Numbered from the stretch's first letter, positions 15,220 through 29,341 are shown. The stretch: 64,000 nucleotides of DNA from Dermatemys mawii (GCA_007922305.1 ML677366.1:14790783-14854782); one strand, 5' to 3'. Notes: a model not told the origin generated them from the letters alone. Made by a program: numbers and translations.

Positions 15220-18200
15220 CATAGTTTTCACCACTGACCTTCAGTCCTTACGAGTGATATGGAGACGGAGGATGAACTTTGAATGTGATCGGCTTTGCCT
15301 ACGATCCCAGCAAACAGCGTATAGGCAAGGGTTCCACTTAACTGGCATGGGACGTGGTCTGAAGATATTCCTGCAGAAGGGACATGGAGGAATCCAGTCA
15401 GAAACATTTTGGGCTGCTGGAGTGTTGTGGTCCTTCCTGTGGCATGTGATTAAAGCTTCACTCTCCACCCACTTGGGGCCCCAAAAAAGTACATTCTCCC
15501 TAGGGAGTAGCAGATCCTAGGCAGGAGGGATAGGGACCTTGGGTGGGTAGGAAACCTGGGATTGGCCAAGTTGTCCAAAGAAATGTTTTCTTAAAAAGAC
15601 AGAGGAGAGAGAGCCAGGTAAAATTGGCAGAACTTTTCTTAATGCCCCATTATACAATTAAATAGACCCTTGAGAATTGCTCCTGGAACATGTAAGCAAA
15701 ATGTAATTTTAAATTGGATTAATGTAGACCTGGAGATCAATTTGTCAAAGGGAGTTTATCCCCTTCAGCACTACTTAATTTAACACTAATCTAATGTGTT
15801 CTGTGATCGTTCCTTCCTAATATGTTGAATGAAGGGCAGGGCTGTCACTTGTTCCAAAGCCCAGAAATTACATCTCCTCCGAGACCCAAAAGATCCAACA
15901 ACTGCAAGGCAGGGTTCTGTATCAAGCAGGCAGCCCTTGTGACAGTCTAGTCAGTTACCTGTGAGTGGGAGCACTGTGTTAAAGGAAGCCCAGGAAGAAG
16001 GGAGACAATGGGGAAACAATGACATGCTAAACGTATGGCTTTACATCAGCAGTAGACTGAGGATTTCTGTGCATAGGCAGAGAGTTTTGAAGAGACAACT
16101 CTAGTAAGAACATGAATGGGTTTTTCAATATGTCCTGCCAGTGACTTCAACCGTAAGAAAGAAAGTGTGTCTGGCAGTTAGGCAACATCTATGGTCATTT
16201 CTTCATGGGCAGAATTAATTCGTATGTTAACTCTTGTGACGCACTGTGTGATCTAGAGCTGTAAATTGGAGACTCAGTGCTCTTCCAGAGTTAGCTTGGA
16301 TCAAGATGGCACATTAAATGCTAAGACCTGGCATATGTTCAACAGGGAAATGTGGCCCACAGCTGAGCAAGGGAACAATATTGTAGAGCTCTGTTAACGC
16401 TTGTTAACTACACTTTTAGCCAATCCTAGCTTAGAGTCAAGAAACTACCTCACTTGCAGGCGTGAAAGTTTCATTGGTGAGCCACTACTGTTCACCCTTA
16501 GGCCACGTATCTTAATCTTTTCAGATGTAGAGGGTTCTGAGTATTGTTTAAAGTGCAGGTAAAGAACTGTAGATCTCTCTCCTACAAAATAATCAAGTCT
16601 GGGTGAAAAATTGCATTCTTTTCAATGATTTGCTCCTGAGCATGGTATTATGCAGTACAGCCCAATGATGGTGGTGGTTGTGTGTTTTATTTTGGGTCAC
16701 TAGGATGTTCCTTGGTGTATATTGTTAGATTAGAAACCATTTCTCACTTCTGCTGATTTTTTTTTAAGTTCCTTTTAATGCTTACAATTTTGTCCAAAAA
16801 ATCATTCTTGCTGGTTTACAAAAACAGCAGGAACTGAAGTATCACTCCATTTTAAACCTGATTTGTGTTAGCCATTACATTGGTTCCACAGGCTGCTAGG
16901 GTGGAGACATCATTTAAATTCCCAGCACAGCCTGTCAGGCCAGGAATTGCAACCCTGTGGTAAGTGGCAGTGACTTTCTAGTTCTTGATTACGTTATGCT
17001 AGAAAAGAGGATTGTTCCCAGAGCAATTTACCCAGAAGAAATAATGGAAATAGAGTTCCAGGATGACCTTACACCCCAGTGATCTAGTTGGCTGGAGTCA
17101 GTTATTACTCAGCTTCTCCATCACGGAGACCACACTAGTCTCATGCTTTGTCATCACTACTATGTGGGTAGATTCTGAGCTCAGTGATTACTTTATTTGA
17201 GGGTATGCATGTGTATGGCTGGTGAGAGAGGGATTTATGAATGTGAGCAGAACAAAATATGCATTTTATCTGAGACAGGTTTTGCTCCTATTGGTGCAGA
17301 TTTTAAACTTGCTGTCTTTAGAGCTTTCTTCCTGTGTCTCTTTTTCTGAGTCACTGAAGTTCATCTAGGGCAGTATAGCCTGAGATCCAGGGGAGGAGCG
17401 TTGTAGAAAACCTCTGTAGCGAGGCCATCCTGTAAAATTCTGTTTCATTTCAGGATACAGAACTTGAAAAGTTTTTCCTAGAAATGTGCAAGGGGTTTTT
17501 CAGAAAACACACCACTCCTCTTCCCAGTAGTTTCCTGCTGAAGGCGTTTAAGCCATGTTGCTGCTTTCATCTGTGTATATAGCGAGTACTTGTGGGCCAA
17601 GTTTTTTTTTAATGGAATACAAATAAAAATTTTTGCTCTTAAAAATAGTCACTGAAGAGAGTTGGAAGCTGCTTTGTGTGCAAAATTAGCACAGCAACTT
17701 ACCAGTTTATCATTTCCATTCTTTCCTCAATTGCAGTGAAGTGGAGATAGCAATAGCTAAAGGAGAAAAACATCTAAGAGTATGGGTTTGCACTACCCCA
17801 AGGGACTCGGGGGAAGTTGTTCTGTACTTCACTCTGGGCTGTCTGTTCAGGACAAAGGAAGTGACTTGGAAAGGCGCATGAATTCTATTTACTGTGCACT
17901 CAGACCTGAAAATCATAGTAAATCCAGCCTATGCTATTTGCTCTGTAGGTCAGAGCTATAGTGCAGTAGCTATTTACAAATCTTTCCTCTCCAGCAATTG
18001 GCAAGCAGCCCTTTTACGGTTACATGTGTTTAACCGAGTTTGTTCCAAGTTCAGCTCTTTATGCCAAAGGAACAGTAAACTTTTGTTATATTACTGCTTT
18101 ATTCACACTTCAGTCTAGACCATAAAAATAAGGTAAGGATGAAATTTACTTCAGTGTAGAGGGACTGCACCCTGTGTAAACTCTTTATTAAGGGTTTAAG

Positions 18201-18511
18201 TGTGAGCTATGTGGCTTTAGGGTCTTGTGCAGTCCATCTATACTGGGTGAATTTCATCCTCCAGGCTTTCCTTGTTCTCTCCTGGTGTTCTTATTCTTGC
18301 ACATATATAGTAAATAGTGCTTTTTGTCCATGGATCTCAAAGCACTCTACAAAGGTGGTTGGACATTATATATTATATGCACATTTTAAAAAGTAACTGC
18401 TAATTATCTAGTAGGACAGTGTGTTCCTCTTTTAGTCCATTGGATTGATGTGAAATATGTATTTGCATGTACTCAAACTGTTCACACATAATGCATATTT
18501 TGCTGTGTTTG
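15220..18511. other. Intergenic, no gene seen
   Basis: Unremarkable intergenic sequence; open frames here are short and lack domain or splice support. Only simple T runs (16758, 17602) stand out. Confidence 0.5.
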
Positions 18512-18660
18512 CAATGCGTTGTCTAGTGGATTGGGTATAGAACTTGGAGTCTTGAGACCTGGCTCTGCCAGAGACTTGCTGAGACTAATCCACTTTTTCT
18601 GAAGTGCTTTAAGAGCCACAGGTGAAAAGGGCTTTATACAGTGCAAATAACCTCTGCTTG
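18512..18660 (+). mobile_element. MIR/CORE-like SINE relic
   Basis: The GTTGTCTAGTGGATTGGGTA..GGAGTCTTGAGACCTGGCTCTGCCA pattern matches the tRNA-derived head of MIR-like (CORE) SINEs, which read TCTAGTGGTTAGAGC then GGCTCTGCCA. Just before it, 18325-18358 (TCTCAAAGCACTCTACAAAGG) looks like the tail of a related copy. Both are old and diverged. Confidence 0.5.
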
Positions 18661-20875
18661 AGAAGATGATAGAAAAAGTTCTTGCCACTTTGAAAATAGC
18701 TCTGAACTGAAGTCAAATGCCTAGGCTCAATACAGCTGTGTGATGGGGGAGCAGCTGGTGCATTTCTTGAAAGACTGACATGGGACTACTGGAGACCGCA
18801 TTCAAGAATCTGACATCTGATCTCAAAAGCTTTATGTTTTGTGTTCAGTGATTGTAATTTTTTTCCAGCTAGTCCTGAATTTCTGTGGTGTCTCATATTG
18901 AGGCTGTCAATCCCCATTTACTTTTGTGTTGAGTTAGCAGTTGGAATTAGAGGTGCAGGGTTTGTTTTCACTGTGATGTGGATACCTTGCAGGAGCCAAA
19001 GAACACATTAGCAATTAGTTGCCTGTGAAAAGCTCAACCAGTCACTTCAAAATAGAGGTGGAGTTTAGTTCTGACTAGAATATTTGAACGGACAGGATGT
19101 ACCAAGAAGGGGAAGTATGCCAATGCCAATCAAAGGTTGTTCTCTGTCATGATTTCTCTCCCTCTCCCCTTCCTCCCACTTCAGCACAAGATGTCCTAAG
19201 AGACTTGAAGTAACTGACTTAATTTAGCATGCGTTTTGTGCAGGCCTACCTTTCTAAATGGCAAGCGCACACAGCTGGCTGTTTAAGGCATGCAGTGTAC
19301 AGAGGTAGCAATAAAACCAGTGAAAGCAGTAAGAGGCTTTCCCCTCTCACAATAAAACCTTCACACAGTTGTTGACCGAGGGCGATAAGCAGGTCAATGG
19401 CTGTTTAAGTTAGGGAAGGATTGGGTGTGACCAGCAGCAGGATACTGTTTGTTTAGGTTTTGTCCCTTGGGAGTAGTTCAATATTTCAGGCACGTTGGGG
19501 AACTCCACCTCTCCCACTCCCACTGCCAAGAGGGCTGGGATCAGAAGTAGACATGGGGAGATTTGAGAGAACAAGACTAACAAAACCTCAAAAGTGCTTA
19601 CTTATTCCATAGTACTAGCCTTTTTTTGGATAGTTATATAGAATCTAGCAGCGTTTGCTTACTGATTCATCTTTTAAAATAAAATATATAAGAAATGGCT
19701 GTCCCCAGTTGTAGATGCCTGACAAAATACCAAAGATACAGCCATAACAATAAGATACAATGGAAACCAACCCTGCTTGATGAGTCCCAGTGCACACTGT
19801 CCCTGAGGAAAAGATGGGTTGTGTTTTACAGATAACTCTCCTAACAACTACTTTGCCTTCCATAGGTGAGTGTGTGTGCACGCCTATGCTTAGTTTGCAT
19901 GCACCCTCCAGCAAATGGACCATGAACATTTGCTTCCTTTAGTTTGTTGGCTTGCGGGGGCGGGGGAAAGAGGAGGATTACTTAAAGAGGAATTGGGTGA
20001 GTGACTTTGTCAAAAGTATGATCAAAAGGTATAATTGTTATTTAAAACTACTAAAAGGAGCTGAGAAACAGCCACGAAGAAGGAAGGGGGATATAGTTTT
20101 ATAAATCAATACTTGAGATCATGAAGCAAAAAGTGTCTCTCTGACAGGAAAAGCTAGGACCCCTACGGTAGTGGGCTAGGAGAATGGAAATTGTTAGATC
20201 AGAGAGGAGCCGCCACAGTCTTTGCCATAGTAATTATGCCATCTAGATGAAAAATGTACATGACAGCAGCAATACATGCAGAGGGGCCAAATGGCAGCAC
20301 CTAGAGGTAATACATACAGTTGCCTAGCTGGAATTACATTTGATGCATGAAGTGCTCCCTAATAGTGCCCCTGAAGGCACTAGCCATCCCAAAGGATACA
20401 GGTCTCCCAGATGGATATGCAGGGAGTAGCATACTGCATATTCATAGGCGTTCTGAGTATTGAGCCTCCCTAGTGTAATCCTTCTCAGAGGACGATAGGC
20501 AGCTCTGCATACCCCCTTATTGTGTCTATCAGGCACAACTGAGTCCTATGTGCAGCTGTTACATGGTACAATTTAAATAGAAAAGGCCATGAACGCTGTG
20601 TGCCCACAGTGAACCTGTGGTATGCTGTATGTGCAGTGGATTCCCTCCTCTGGCCAAATGTGAGAAGGGAATCGGAAGTCAGGGACTCTCTCCTCAGGAA
20701 GCCCCTCTGAAAACTTATTACTGGCTCATGTAGCTTTCCTTGAAACATTACTTGCTGCAGAATATTATTGCAACAAATACTTGTAGTAATATTCAAAGGA
20801 TTTGGCCTTTATGTGAATAAAAATAGAAGCCTCTGAACATGATCAATAGCAATAGTAAAGGGCTATCACTCCCTG
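18661..20875. other. Intergenic, no gene seen
   Basis: No exon structure or recognisable repeat. The open frames present lack codon or domain support. Confidence 0.5.
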
Positions 20876-21062
20876 TGCATCAGGGCATAAACTACTGACC
20901 AGCTGGGGTCAAGAAGAAATGGCCCAGACCCAAGCATACAGTATTTCATAAGCTGGAAGACTTAGAGGGGGCGTACCTTACCAACCTCTCCCCAGCATGT
21001 GGCATTGGTCAGTCTCAGAGACAGGAAATGGGAGTAGATGGAGCACTGATCTGTTCTCATAC
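20876..21062 (+). mobile_element. CR1-like LINE 3' fragment
   Basis: CAGGGCATAAACTACTGACC, the later GGTCAAGAAGAAAT, and a CATTGGTCAGTCTCAGAGAC motif followed by GGAGTAGATGGA match, in order, the sense 3' region of a common reptile CR1 subfamily. The copy is diverged and its ends are approximate. Confidence 0.55.
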
Positions 21063-22740
21063 ATCAAGCTTTAGGATCTGCAGGTTTCTATCAAAAATTC
21101 TCTCCCTCAAGCCAGCATTAGAAATGGAAGGTAAAGTGACTGAATTTTTGGCTTTGAAGTGCTTTTGTGCGCCTGGATAGTCTCATCTCACACGAGAACA
21201 ACCCCCTTTCAAGGTACAGCTCAAACAGGACTGAAAGCTAAACTAGTTATAAATGCCATTCAAGGCCTAACGTAAAGGTCAGTAGAAGAGGCCTTTTATT
21301 TTAGGGCTGCAGTTTGTCATTCTAGTTCACACTGGGATACAAACCAGCCAAACCAAAGAAATGTAGAGTTAAACAAAACCAAACCCAGTTTGAGCCTAAA
21401 AGGCAGAGCAGTACATGAATGGCTAGAAAATTTCTGCTGGCATTTTTTCACTTTTATAACAATCTTAACTTTGAGGTTATTGTACTGAAAGTCACTTTGA
21501 TTTGTTTTGAATGGTGGCTATTAAAACATTAACATTTACCCAGAGTTTTTCTGTATGTGCTTATTTCCTGTTCTATATTACCACTCTATTCTGTTATTAC
21601 CTGTTCTCAGAGACCACTCTTCTGATGACTGATGGCAAAAGTTAGGGTTTCTTTTTAATGGCAACCAATGTAGCAATCCAACCTCTCACAGATCCTTGTA
21701 TGATATGTCAGTACCAAAAATGTAGCATATGCCGGTTGTATTATTAACATAAAGGAGGCCAGATACTGTTCTTGCTGTTTTTTCTGTTTAAGTAAACCAT
21801 TAAAAGGAACACAAACCTCCTGTTCAAAATGCAAGTGACATGACACTGAAACCAGAGTGAATCATAACATATAAAGAAATGCTTTTGAATTGAAGTCTCT
21901 CACTATTGAGAGGGAGCTGTATTGTGCTGCTGTTTAATCTCCTCAGCTACAGCAAGCAGAATTGCAGGAAGACTATACAGCTCCTGTAGAGTACTGCAGT
22001 TTTACTATAATGGAGTTTAAATCTACACTAACTTTACAACATCCTATAAAATGTATTCCACCGCCCTCCACCCCACCATAGACTTAGCCCATGAGAATTT
22101 GTTTTCTGCATGTGGATTTTACTTCATGAGCCCCAACTGAAAACCACACTCAAATGCTCTATCGTTTATCCTTTTATTTTAATTGTAAAACCCCACCTGC
22201 CACCTATACTGATGTTCAAGTTTTACCACATTTACTGATCAATCTGTAGGAGTACTGCAATACACATACATCAGAACAACTTTGAAATTGTCATTTTATG
22301 TATCAATACATAAACGGGAATTCCTTGACTTACCACCTTCATAGTGAGCAGCTGAAATTAAACACCATTTAGCAACACTAAATAAGTTGCTACTTAGGAC
22401 AGGAAGTGAAGCGTACTGAAACTGTATGGGGAATTTCAGCGAACTGAATGTATAATTGTGTGATCTGAAGTTTGGCCAGGATGTTGGATTACATTCCTGT
22501 TCTTGCAGAAAATGACTTAGGAGGAACTTTAAGGACTGCAAGTATGTACAACCTTGAGATATGTCTTATCCAAAATTATCAATACCATTTTGTGCATCAA
22601 CCTCTATTTTTCATGAAGATCTCTCATATAAGTATCAGATAAGGCCAGCCCTGATGCAATCTATCTGAGATGGTACAACAGCACACTTGAGAGTGACTGG
22701 TTGTTTGCAGTAGCGTTGTAGTTATGTTGAGAAATATAAA
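21063..22740. other. Intergenic, no gene seen
   Basis: AT-rich; no exon, RNA gene or clear mobile element recognised. Confidence 0.5.
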
Positions 22741-23635
22741 AGACAAGGCAGGTGAGGTAATATCTTTTATTGGACCAAGTTCTGTTGGTAGAAGGGACAA
22801 GCTTTCAAGCTTCACAGAACTCTTCCTCATGTCTGGAGAAGGTAACGGAGGTGTCCAAGCGAAATACAAAAAGGGGGTAGATTGTTAAACAGGTTCACAA
22901 GTTGTAGGAGACCACTTAAAATGAAGTGAGCAAGTAACACCCCTGCACTCACAGGAAAATGGAAAAGCAGTAGTGGGAGGGTTAGACAGTGGAGGTAGCA
23001 GAGTGTGTTACAGATTGTTGAAATGGGCCATAAAAATCAGTGTCTCATGTTATGGCTTTTAGTGTCCAGCAGTTATGAATTTAAGGGCTTGTCTACATTT
23101 GAAATGCTATAGTGGCATAGCTACACTGCTCTAGCATTTCAGTATATAGACACTACCAGTGCTGACAAAAGGGATTCTCCCATCAGTATAGGTAATCCAC
23201 CTGCCAGAGAGGCAGTACCTAGGAGAATTCTTCTGTAGACCTAGTGCTGTCTACATTGGGGGTTAGGTCAGTTTAACCACGCTGTTCAGGGATGTAAATT
23301 TTTTTTCACACTCTTGGGCGATGTAAACTAATTTAATTTTCTAGTGCAGAGCAGGCCTAAGTTCCCATGTTCATCTCTTGAAGGTATTGTGCAGGTTTCC
23401 TATGAGGATAAAGACAAAGGTCAGATATGGAATGATCGCTTTGTGAAAAATATTCTCGCACAGGTGAGAAAAAACATGGCATTTATAATTTTTTATGAGC
23501 ATTCCTTCAAGACCAAAGTGATTAGTCTCACCTATATAGTTATTGTTGGGGCATCTGATGCATTGGATGAGATACACCACTTATTGTGACAGGCATATGT
23601 AGGACTTATGGATCTTGAAAAGTGTGTTGTAAAAA
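22741..23635 (-). mobile_element. Penelope-like element 3' part, left inverted arm
   Basis: Read on the minus strand, this arm encodes a remnant of the GIY-YIG endonuclease region typical of Penelope-like elements, with the motif VYLIQCIRCPNNNYIGET (about 23520-23577). It ends at the left with the conserved 3' tail that reads ATCTTTTATTGGACCAA on the + strand. The frame is broken beyond the motif, so no active protein is made. A TCTACACT-type element (23085-23357) is inserted inside it. The adjoining arm at 23643-24075 carries the same tail in the opposite direction. Confidence 0.7.
23085..23357. mobile_element. TCTACACT-type MITE nested in the Penelope-like arm
   Basis: A 273-bp element with ends GGGCTTGTCTACA and TGCAGAGCAGGCC. 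It interrupts the Penelope-like sequence exactly: the host reads on from 23084 to 23358 when compared with the opposite arm. A 3-bp TAA lies on each side (23082-23084, 23358-23360), suggesting a PIF/Harbinger-like 3-bp duplication. Confidence 0.75.
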
Positions 23636-23642
23636 ATTATAA

Positions 23643-24075
23643 ATGACAAAAATACCATGTTACCCAGGGGCAAACCCTTCTTACACAGCAATATCTTCAT
23701 ATCTAACCTCTCAGTCCTCATCCTCAAAGGAAACCTGTACAAAATCTTCAAGAGATGAGCCTGGGAATTTAAACTCTGCTGGACACTAAAAACAATGGAC
23801 TTAACAGAGATGCGGGTTTTATGGGCCATTACAACAATTTGCAACACACCCTGCTACTTACAAACCCCTCATTGTCCTATGACTGCAGAGATGAGAATGA
23901 AGTGGGCCATTAAAAGTGGTCTACAACGTGTATGAACCCCCTATTCTTAAACAGTCTGTCCCACCTTGTATTTAACTTGGACATTCTTGTTCCATGCTCC
24001 AAAGCTTGTCCCTTCCACCAACAAAAGTTGGTCCACTAAAAGATTCTGCCTCACCCCACCTTGTCTCTCTCATAC
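23643..24075 (+). mobile_element. Penelope-like element 3' part, right inverted arm
   Basis: Same sequence as the left arm but in the opposite orientation. CTCAGTCCTCATCCTCAAAG (about 23719) corresponds inverted to 23397-23419, and the 3' tail reads GTTGGTCCACTAAAAGATTC near 24028. Several internal pieces are lost. Head-to-head and partial copies are usual for Penelope-like elements. Confidence 0.65.
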
Positions 24076-27000
24076 ATAACAGTACGCTGTAGATGGATAT
24101 ATCACAAATAGGCCTAAGTCTATGTCTAAATTTATGTTCAAAACACACTCTCTGATAATGTTTAATTTGGTTGAGTAACTCTTGGTTATCAAAGTATATC
24201 CGAGTGAATAAATAACATTTGAATTGAGCATCTTTTTCTGCTTGTAGATTGTTCCACAAGCACCATAAGATTTTCTCCAGTCTATTCATTATGAAATTAT
24301 TCACCACGTCATTTGTGCAAATAATTCTGAGTCCGCAGTTCACTTGTCAGCCATTCGCTACATCTGCTGTTCAAAATTTCAGTTGTACACTTCAGTTCTG
24401 TGTAGTTTCATCGATACAGTTTGGAAGTGTTTGAGATCAAAATTTGGTTTCCATGAATATTCTTTAATATTAATGTAGAAGCAGCTGTTGATATCCTTAC
24501 CTATGTGGAGTAGTGCCTTACTTCACAAAACAACCCATTACCTTCCATAGGATTATTCATGGATTCACTATTTAATGTGAGTACAAGTAACCACAAATAA
24601 TCTTGCCACTGAGCTCACTTGTTAGAATAGAGGTGAAAAGCAAACAAATGGGGGTGTGAACAAGGCTGAGTTCAGTCCCGTTGTTTTATTTGACCAAATA
24701 CTCATGGAAATGATTCTGAAAGTATTTACTTTCTTAAATTAACTCAATAGTGGCAAATACAGCTGGGGATTGTCTTATCTAAAACATTCTTTTTCACTCA
24801 GTGTGTAAGGGATCGCTGGAGAAGATTTCCTCAGGCAAAAATCTCCCCACTTTCCTTTAGTGCTTATTTGCAAGTTTGGCTGATGTAAGGTTGCTCCTTA
24901 GTGCTATAGTACTGACAGAGAACCTTTAGAAATATGTAGAAATCAACAGCTTTGATATATAGCAAACAAACCTCCCCCCGCCCCCGCAGGGCGATTTTTT
25001 AGCTAGCTTCTGATTTTGTGAATCCAGCTTTGCATCCGCAACTGATTGTGTTTGGAGAAAAGTAGGCATGTGGGGAAAAATGGGGTGCTGTCATTTTGCA
25101 CCCACCAATTCATGTTTTCTTTAAATATGGGGCAGTCACATGGCACAAGTGGTTGGGCATGAAACATTTGAAATTGGGATGTTGAAAATTTGTCTTTGTA
25201 TCTAAACATGTATATGTACAAAATTAGCAATTTAAAAAGATCTAAACACAATTCTTATTTCTAAATGATCCTTAGTTCCGTTATCTCAGGACTGAAAACC
25301 TCAGCTTTATGGTCTTTAGATCAATTCCTTCTGTTTGTTTATATTCCCTTAAAAAGAGAATGAAGTAACATTTTAAAGAGACAGTTGGATAGCAAAACAC
25401 GTTACTACTCAATGGCAAAAGTTCAAATGATAGCAATTTTAAATTAATATATACTTTCCGCAAATTTTGAGAGAATATATCCATATGTAGTATAAAAACA
25501 AATGTCCTTAAGTGACACCAATTGAAAGAGAGTCACTTGTGACAGGCCAAAGGCTAAGTGTGATTCTGGGTCTTGCAGGTGTGTTCTCAGAAGGCTGGGA
25601 AAGTCTTTATTTTTGGGGGTTTCCATGGAAATGCTGGCAGTCTGAAATGGAAACAAAAATATTTAAAAGGAGGAGATTTTTTTTTAAAAAAAGAGCATGA
25701 TTCAAAGATGACTGAAGTTTGTGTATTTTTAGAAGAGTAGAAAGCAGAAATGTTTTACATGGATTTTTTAGATCTGTCTTTAGTAAATCCAAAAGGAAAG
25801 TGAAGGCACATTTTTACAAACTGTTATGCGTTTGGCAGCATAAAAGCAGCCTACACTTCTGGAAAGCTTGTTTCAGTGTCAGCAAACATGGATTCACTCT
25901 TTTAATTCACTTTAGTTCTCTGAAAGAGGCAGTTTTCTATAACTGAATTTCCACACAATCAAAATAATGCTTTCACAAGGATGAAAATTGTGACCACCAA
26001 ATAGGAGACAAAAACTGAGCAGATTTATTTGATGTAAGAGAATTTGCTCACATTGTTAAAAAATGTTTTGTTTAAAGATGTCCATTGAGGCAATTTTTCC
26101 TGATTTTGTGTTCCTTACTTGTAATTTAATTAAAGTGCAGTTCTGTGAGAGGCCTCCGCTCTCATTCCGATAAGCACGATTCCAATGGCTGCAGGGGGTA
26201 CTTAGCACCCTACAAGACTAGTCCCAAAAGGGAGACACGGCCTCTGTACTGAGGCTATTTTGTACGAGCGATGTTGCTGCAACAAGGTTCATCACGCTCT
26301 GGAGTATACCCCTGACAGAGGGCACCTCTCTAGCAGGTGGATAGCCAGCTGTGTATTCTTTCCTTCACACAGGACCCTTAGTTCAGTTCAGGAGGCTGCT
26401 GTACTGCCTATTGGGCTAGAGTAGCTTAGGTAAAAGTTAGGACAGCCTTCAGAGATGCCTAAACAATCACTGGAGTATCACTCCCCAGTATCAGGGAGAC
26501 TCAAGCTTCCTCCCTTCTCTGTGATGGATGGGTTCCCAAGTAGCCATCCAGAACTAGCTGATCCCAGGCAAAACAAAGGCCCTGCACAATCTCTTTCTCC
26601 AGCCTCAGAAGACCCTAAGTAGGGTGATCAAGTGAGGAGGGAGCCCATAGCAGTGCTATTTATATATTACAATTGGAAAATGGCATTTGCAAGTGCCTCA
26701 GTTGTAGGGTCCCACTGAAAGAAGAAAAAAAAAAAATAATCCAGCATCTGTGGAAACTTCCAAAAATTGCCTCTCAGCGTGGAAACCGGATGTATATTTT
26801 GTTGAATCAGGCTCTTAATTATGGAGCATACAAAGGGATTTCTCCCACAGTATACTTCCTTTTAAACAATAGTGTCACACCTGCTTTTCTGACAAGCCTG
26901 GTAACACTTGATGTATTGTTTGTTTCCACAGCAACATCCTACTCATCAGCAATTGATCCTCCTCTTTTCATTTTAGCCTCTCTGATGCCCAAATTTCTTC

Positions 27001-29333
27001 CAATTTACTTGTCATTAACACAAGGATCTCCAAGTGACCCCCAAATCATCTGCCCTTCCTGTCCATTCCTGGTTATGCCAAAAACTGTTAGTTCACAACA
27101 GGAAACCAATAGCTTGTGCTATCAGGAGACATTTCCTTCACAGCACAAAACGTCTGAGTAATAATTTCAAGCAAGACTTCACCCATTTCCTGTCAAAGGA
27201 GGAAAGTTTGCCTATCCCAGTCCCTCAGAGCTCTCTGTTTCCATCCCTTCTGTGATGTAATGCCTTCTGTATAGGGAAGATGGATCATTTTCCCTTAGCA
27301 GTACTAAGTTCAATATCCTGTATAAAGATTTGGTACAGTTCTTTCAATGATGAAATGTGTAACGTTTACAAATAATTAAAAGATCTGCCGCAGTTTCTAC
27401 ATGTGGCACCCCCTTTTCAAAATAAGTTAAGGTTCTGGACAGAAAAGCTACAATGGAAGTAGAAGGTTTAAGATTCACACATGTTCCGTTTTATGAAATG
27501 TTTTGCTTGTAAAGCCGAATGTTAGCATTACAACTGTAACTTACGAATATTTTTCCAGTAGATGCGAAGGCTCAGCTAGTTATCAGAACCCTTGCTAAAT
27601 GCCAGAACACTAAAGGACTGGAGTGATAATTACTGATTATATTACTCAAATACATCAGAGAAAAGAAAATACTGTCTTGACTCAAAAAGTCACTTTTGCA
27701 CATACTTAAATCCCTTCTTATTCAGCAAAGCATATAAGAGAGTACTTGCTTAAGTGTTTTGCTGAACTGGGATTTAATAAATTTTAAGGTGGTACAGTTA
27801 AAAAAAATCACACATTATAAGGAACTACAAAAGTTAAGTTTCCAGTGACAGTCAACATGTGCTTTATGATGCATGTTTTTAGACAGCAATGTATTAAGCT
27901 GTTCCTTTAACAAGCAAAATAGGGACAGAAAATATGCATGTTCAATGGGGATACATTATTTTGATTAAACATAATTTTGCATTTCCTCACCTTTTTATCT
28001 TTTTCAGCAACTGCAACATTGAATTAACACCTTCTTACTCAACTAATTTGCTTGAGATTTCTTTAAAGAACCAAAAGGCTTGTGAGTGGGATTTTTGTTT
28101 ATCCCATGTAGGCAAAAAGTGCCAAAGCCACTTCATAGTGGAAAAAACACACTGAAATCTGTATAAAGCTTTTAAGCTAGTTCAAGTCCGGAAGGCTGAC
28201 TGGTGCTTAGAGACATACAGTAATAAGGGTATACTTTGGGGAAGATGTATGCACAGAATAAATATCCAAACTCTCAGCCTTAGAACAGAGTTGTACTATA
28301 CACCCTCATGGAGCCTTATGTATTTCAAGGATTTATAACTTCTAACCAATTTTTAATCAAAACTTAGTCCCTAGTTACCATATCTGTACTAAGTTCCAAA
28401 CTTCTGCTGCTTTTAGTTATCTGTGTAGAAGAGTGGGTGACTATCTTCACTGCAGGAAGAAAAAGTCTTTTCCCAATTCACAGCCAGCTACAGCTATTTT
28501 GCTCAAACTTTCCCTAATTTTTTTTTTTTTAAATCACCTTCTGGATGGAGACCAGACATCTCAAAATTTGTCAGCAAGTTTGAGGATTTGAAAATGGTCT
28601 TGATCACAATTGTTACTGTTACGAACTTCAGCATTCCCTACTAAGGAAAAGCTATAGTAAATAGCTGTCAATTCTTTTGAAGGCAGAAAACTTTGTATTA
28701 TACTTGTGTCCTCAGTCTCTCTTTTATGTTATTTGAGCCAACATAAAACAACCCGCCTCTGTTGTTTGAAGTCACTCATTCCAATCAAGACGCCCAGCAC
28801 GCTTAATCCTATATTTTATGTTTTGTTTCCTTTCTCTTTAACAGTCTCCATCTGTGGTTCTCTCTCTGTCTCTTCCATCAGCTAGAAAGCACACACCAAA
28901 TATACAACCACACCTTCCTCAGCACAGACTCTGGTCATGTCTACAGTAGCTCAAAAAAACCAAACACACACAAACAAAAACACAACAACACGTTTTAGTA
29001 CCTCTTGGCAGAACGGTGCTTAAGCATAGCTTTGTGTCTGAACTAGTTCTTGCCTGAAAAGAATGAATGTGGTTTTCCAGATGAAGGTAGACGGGACTTT
29101 AATGCTTTACATTTCAGACTCTGCTTCTAAGCCAACACCTGCCAGTTAGTAGTACTATGCTGCATGGAGTTAGCATTATTCTCGGGAAATTTTTCCTAAT
29201 AAAACTACAATTTTAGCAGCACTCAATGCCCAGTCTGTAAGTCAAATACAGTAGATAATAGATACATTGTTAGTCTCTTAAGACAGACAGTTTTCTAATC
29301 CCCATGCAAAAATTCATTTATATGATTTCAGTG
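24076..29333. other. Long intergenic stretch, no gene seen
   Basis: Over 5 kb of AT-rich DNA with no recognised element. The 162-codon frame at 26673-27161 has no domain, initiates in an arbitrary context, and includes low-complexity Ser/Leu/Pro runs. The 26150-26640 part is slightly richer in GC but holds nothing I can name. Confidence 0.45.
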
Positions 29334-29341
29334 GAGCGAGG

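Noticed and set aside
26673..27161. 162-codon plus-strand frame
   Set aside because: No domain or splice support; starts with a poly-Lys run from an A-rich tract and is Ser/Leu/Pro-rich by chance.
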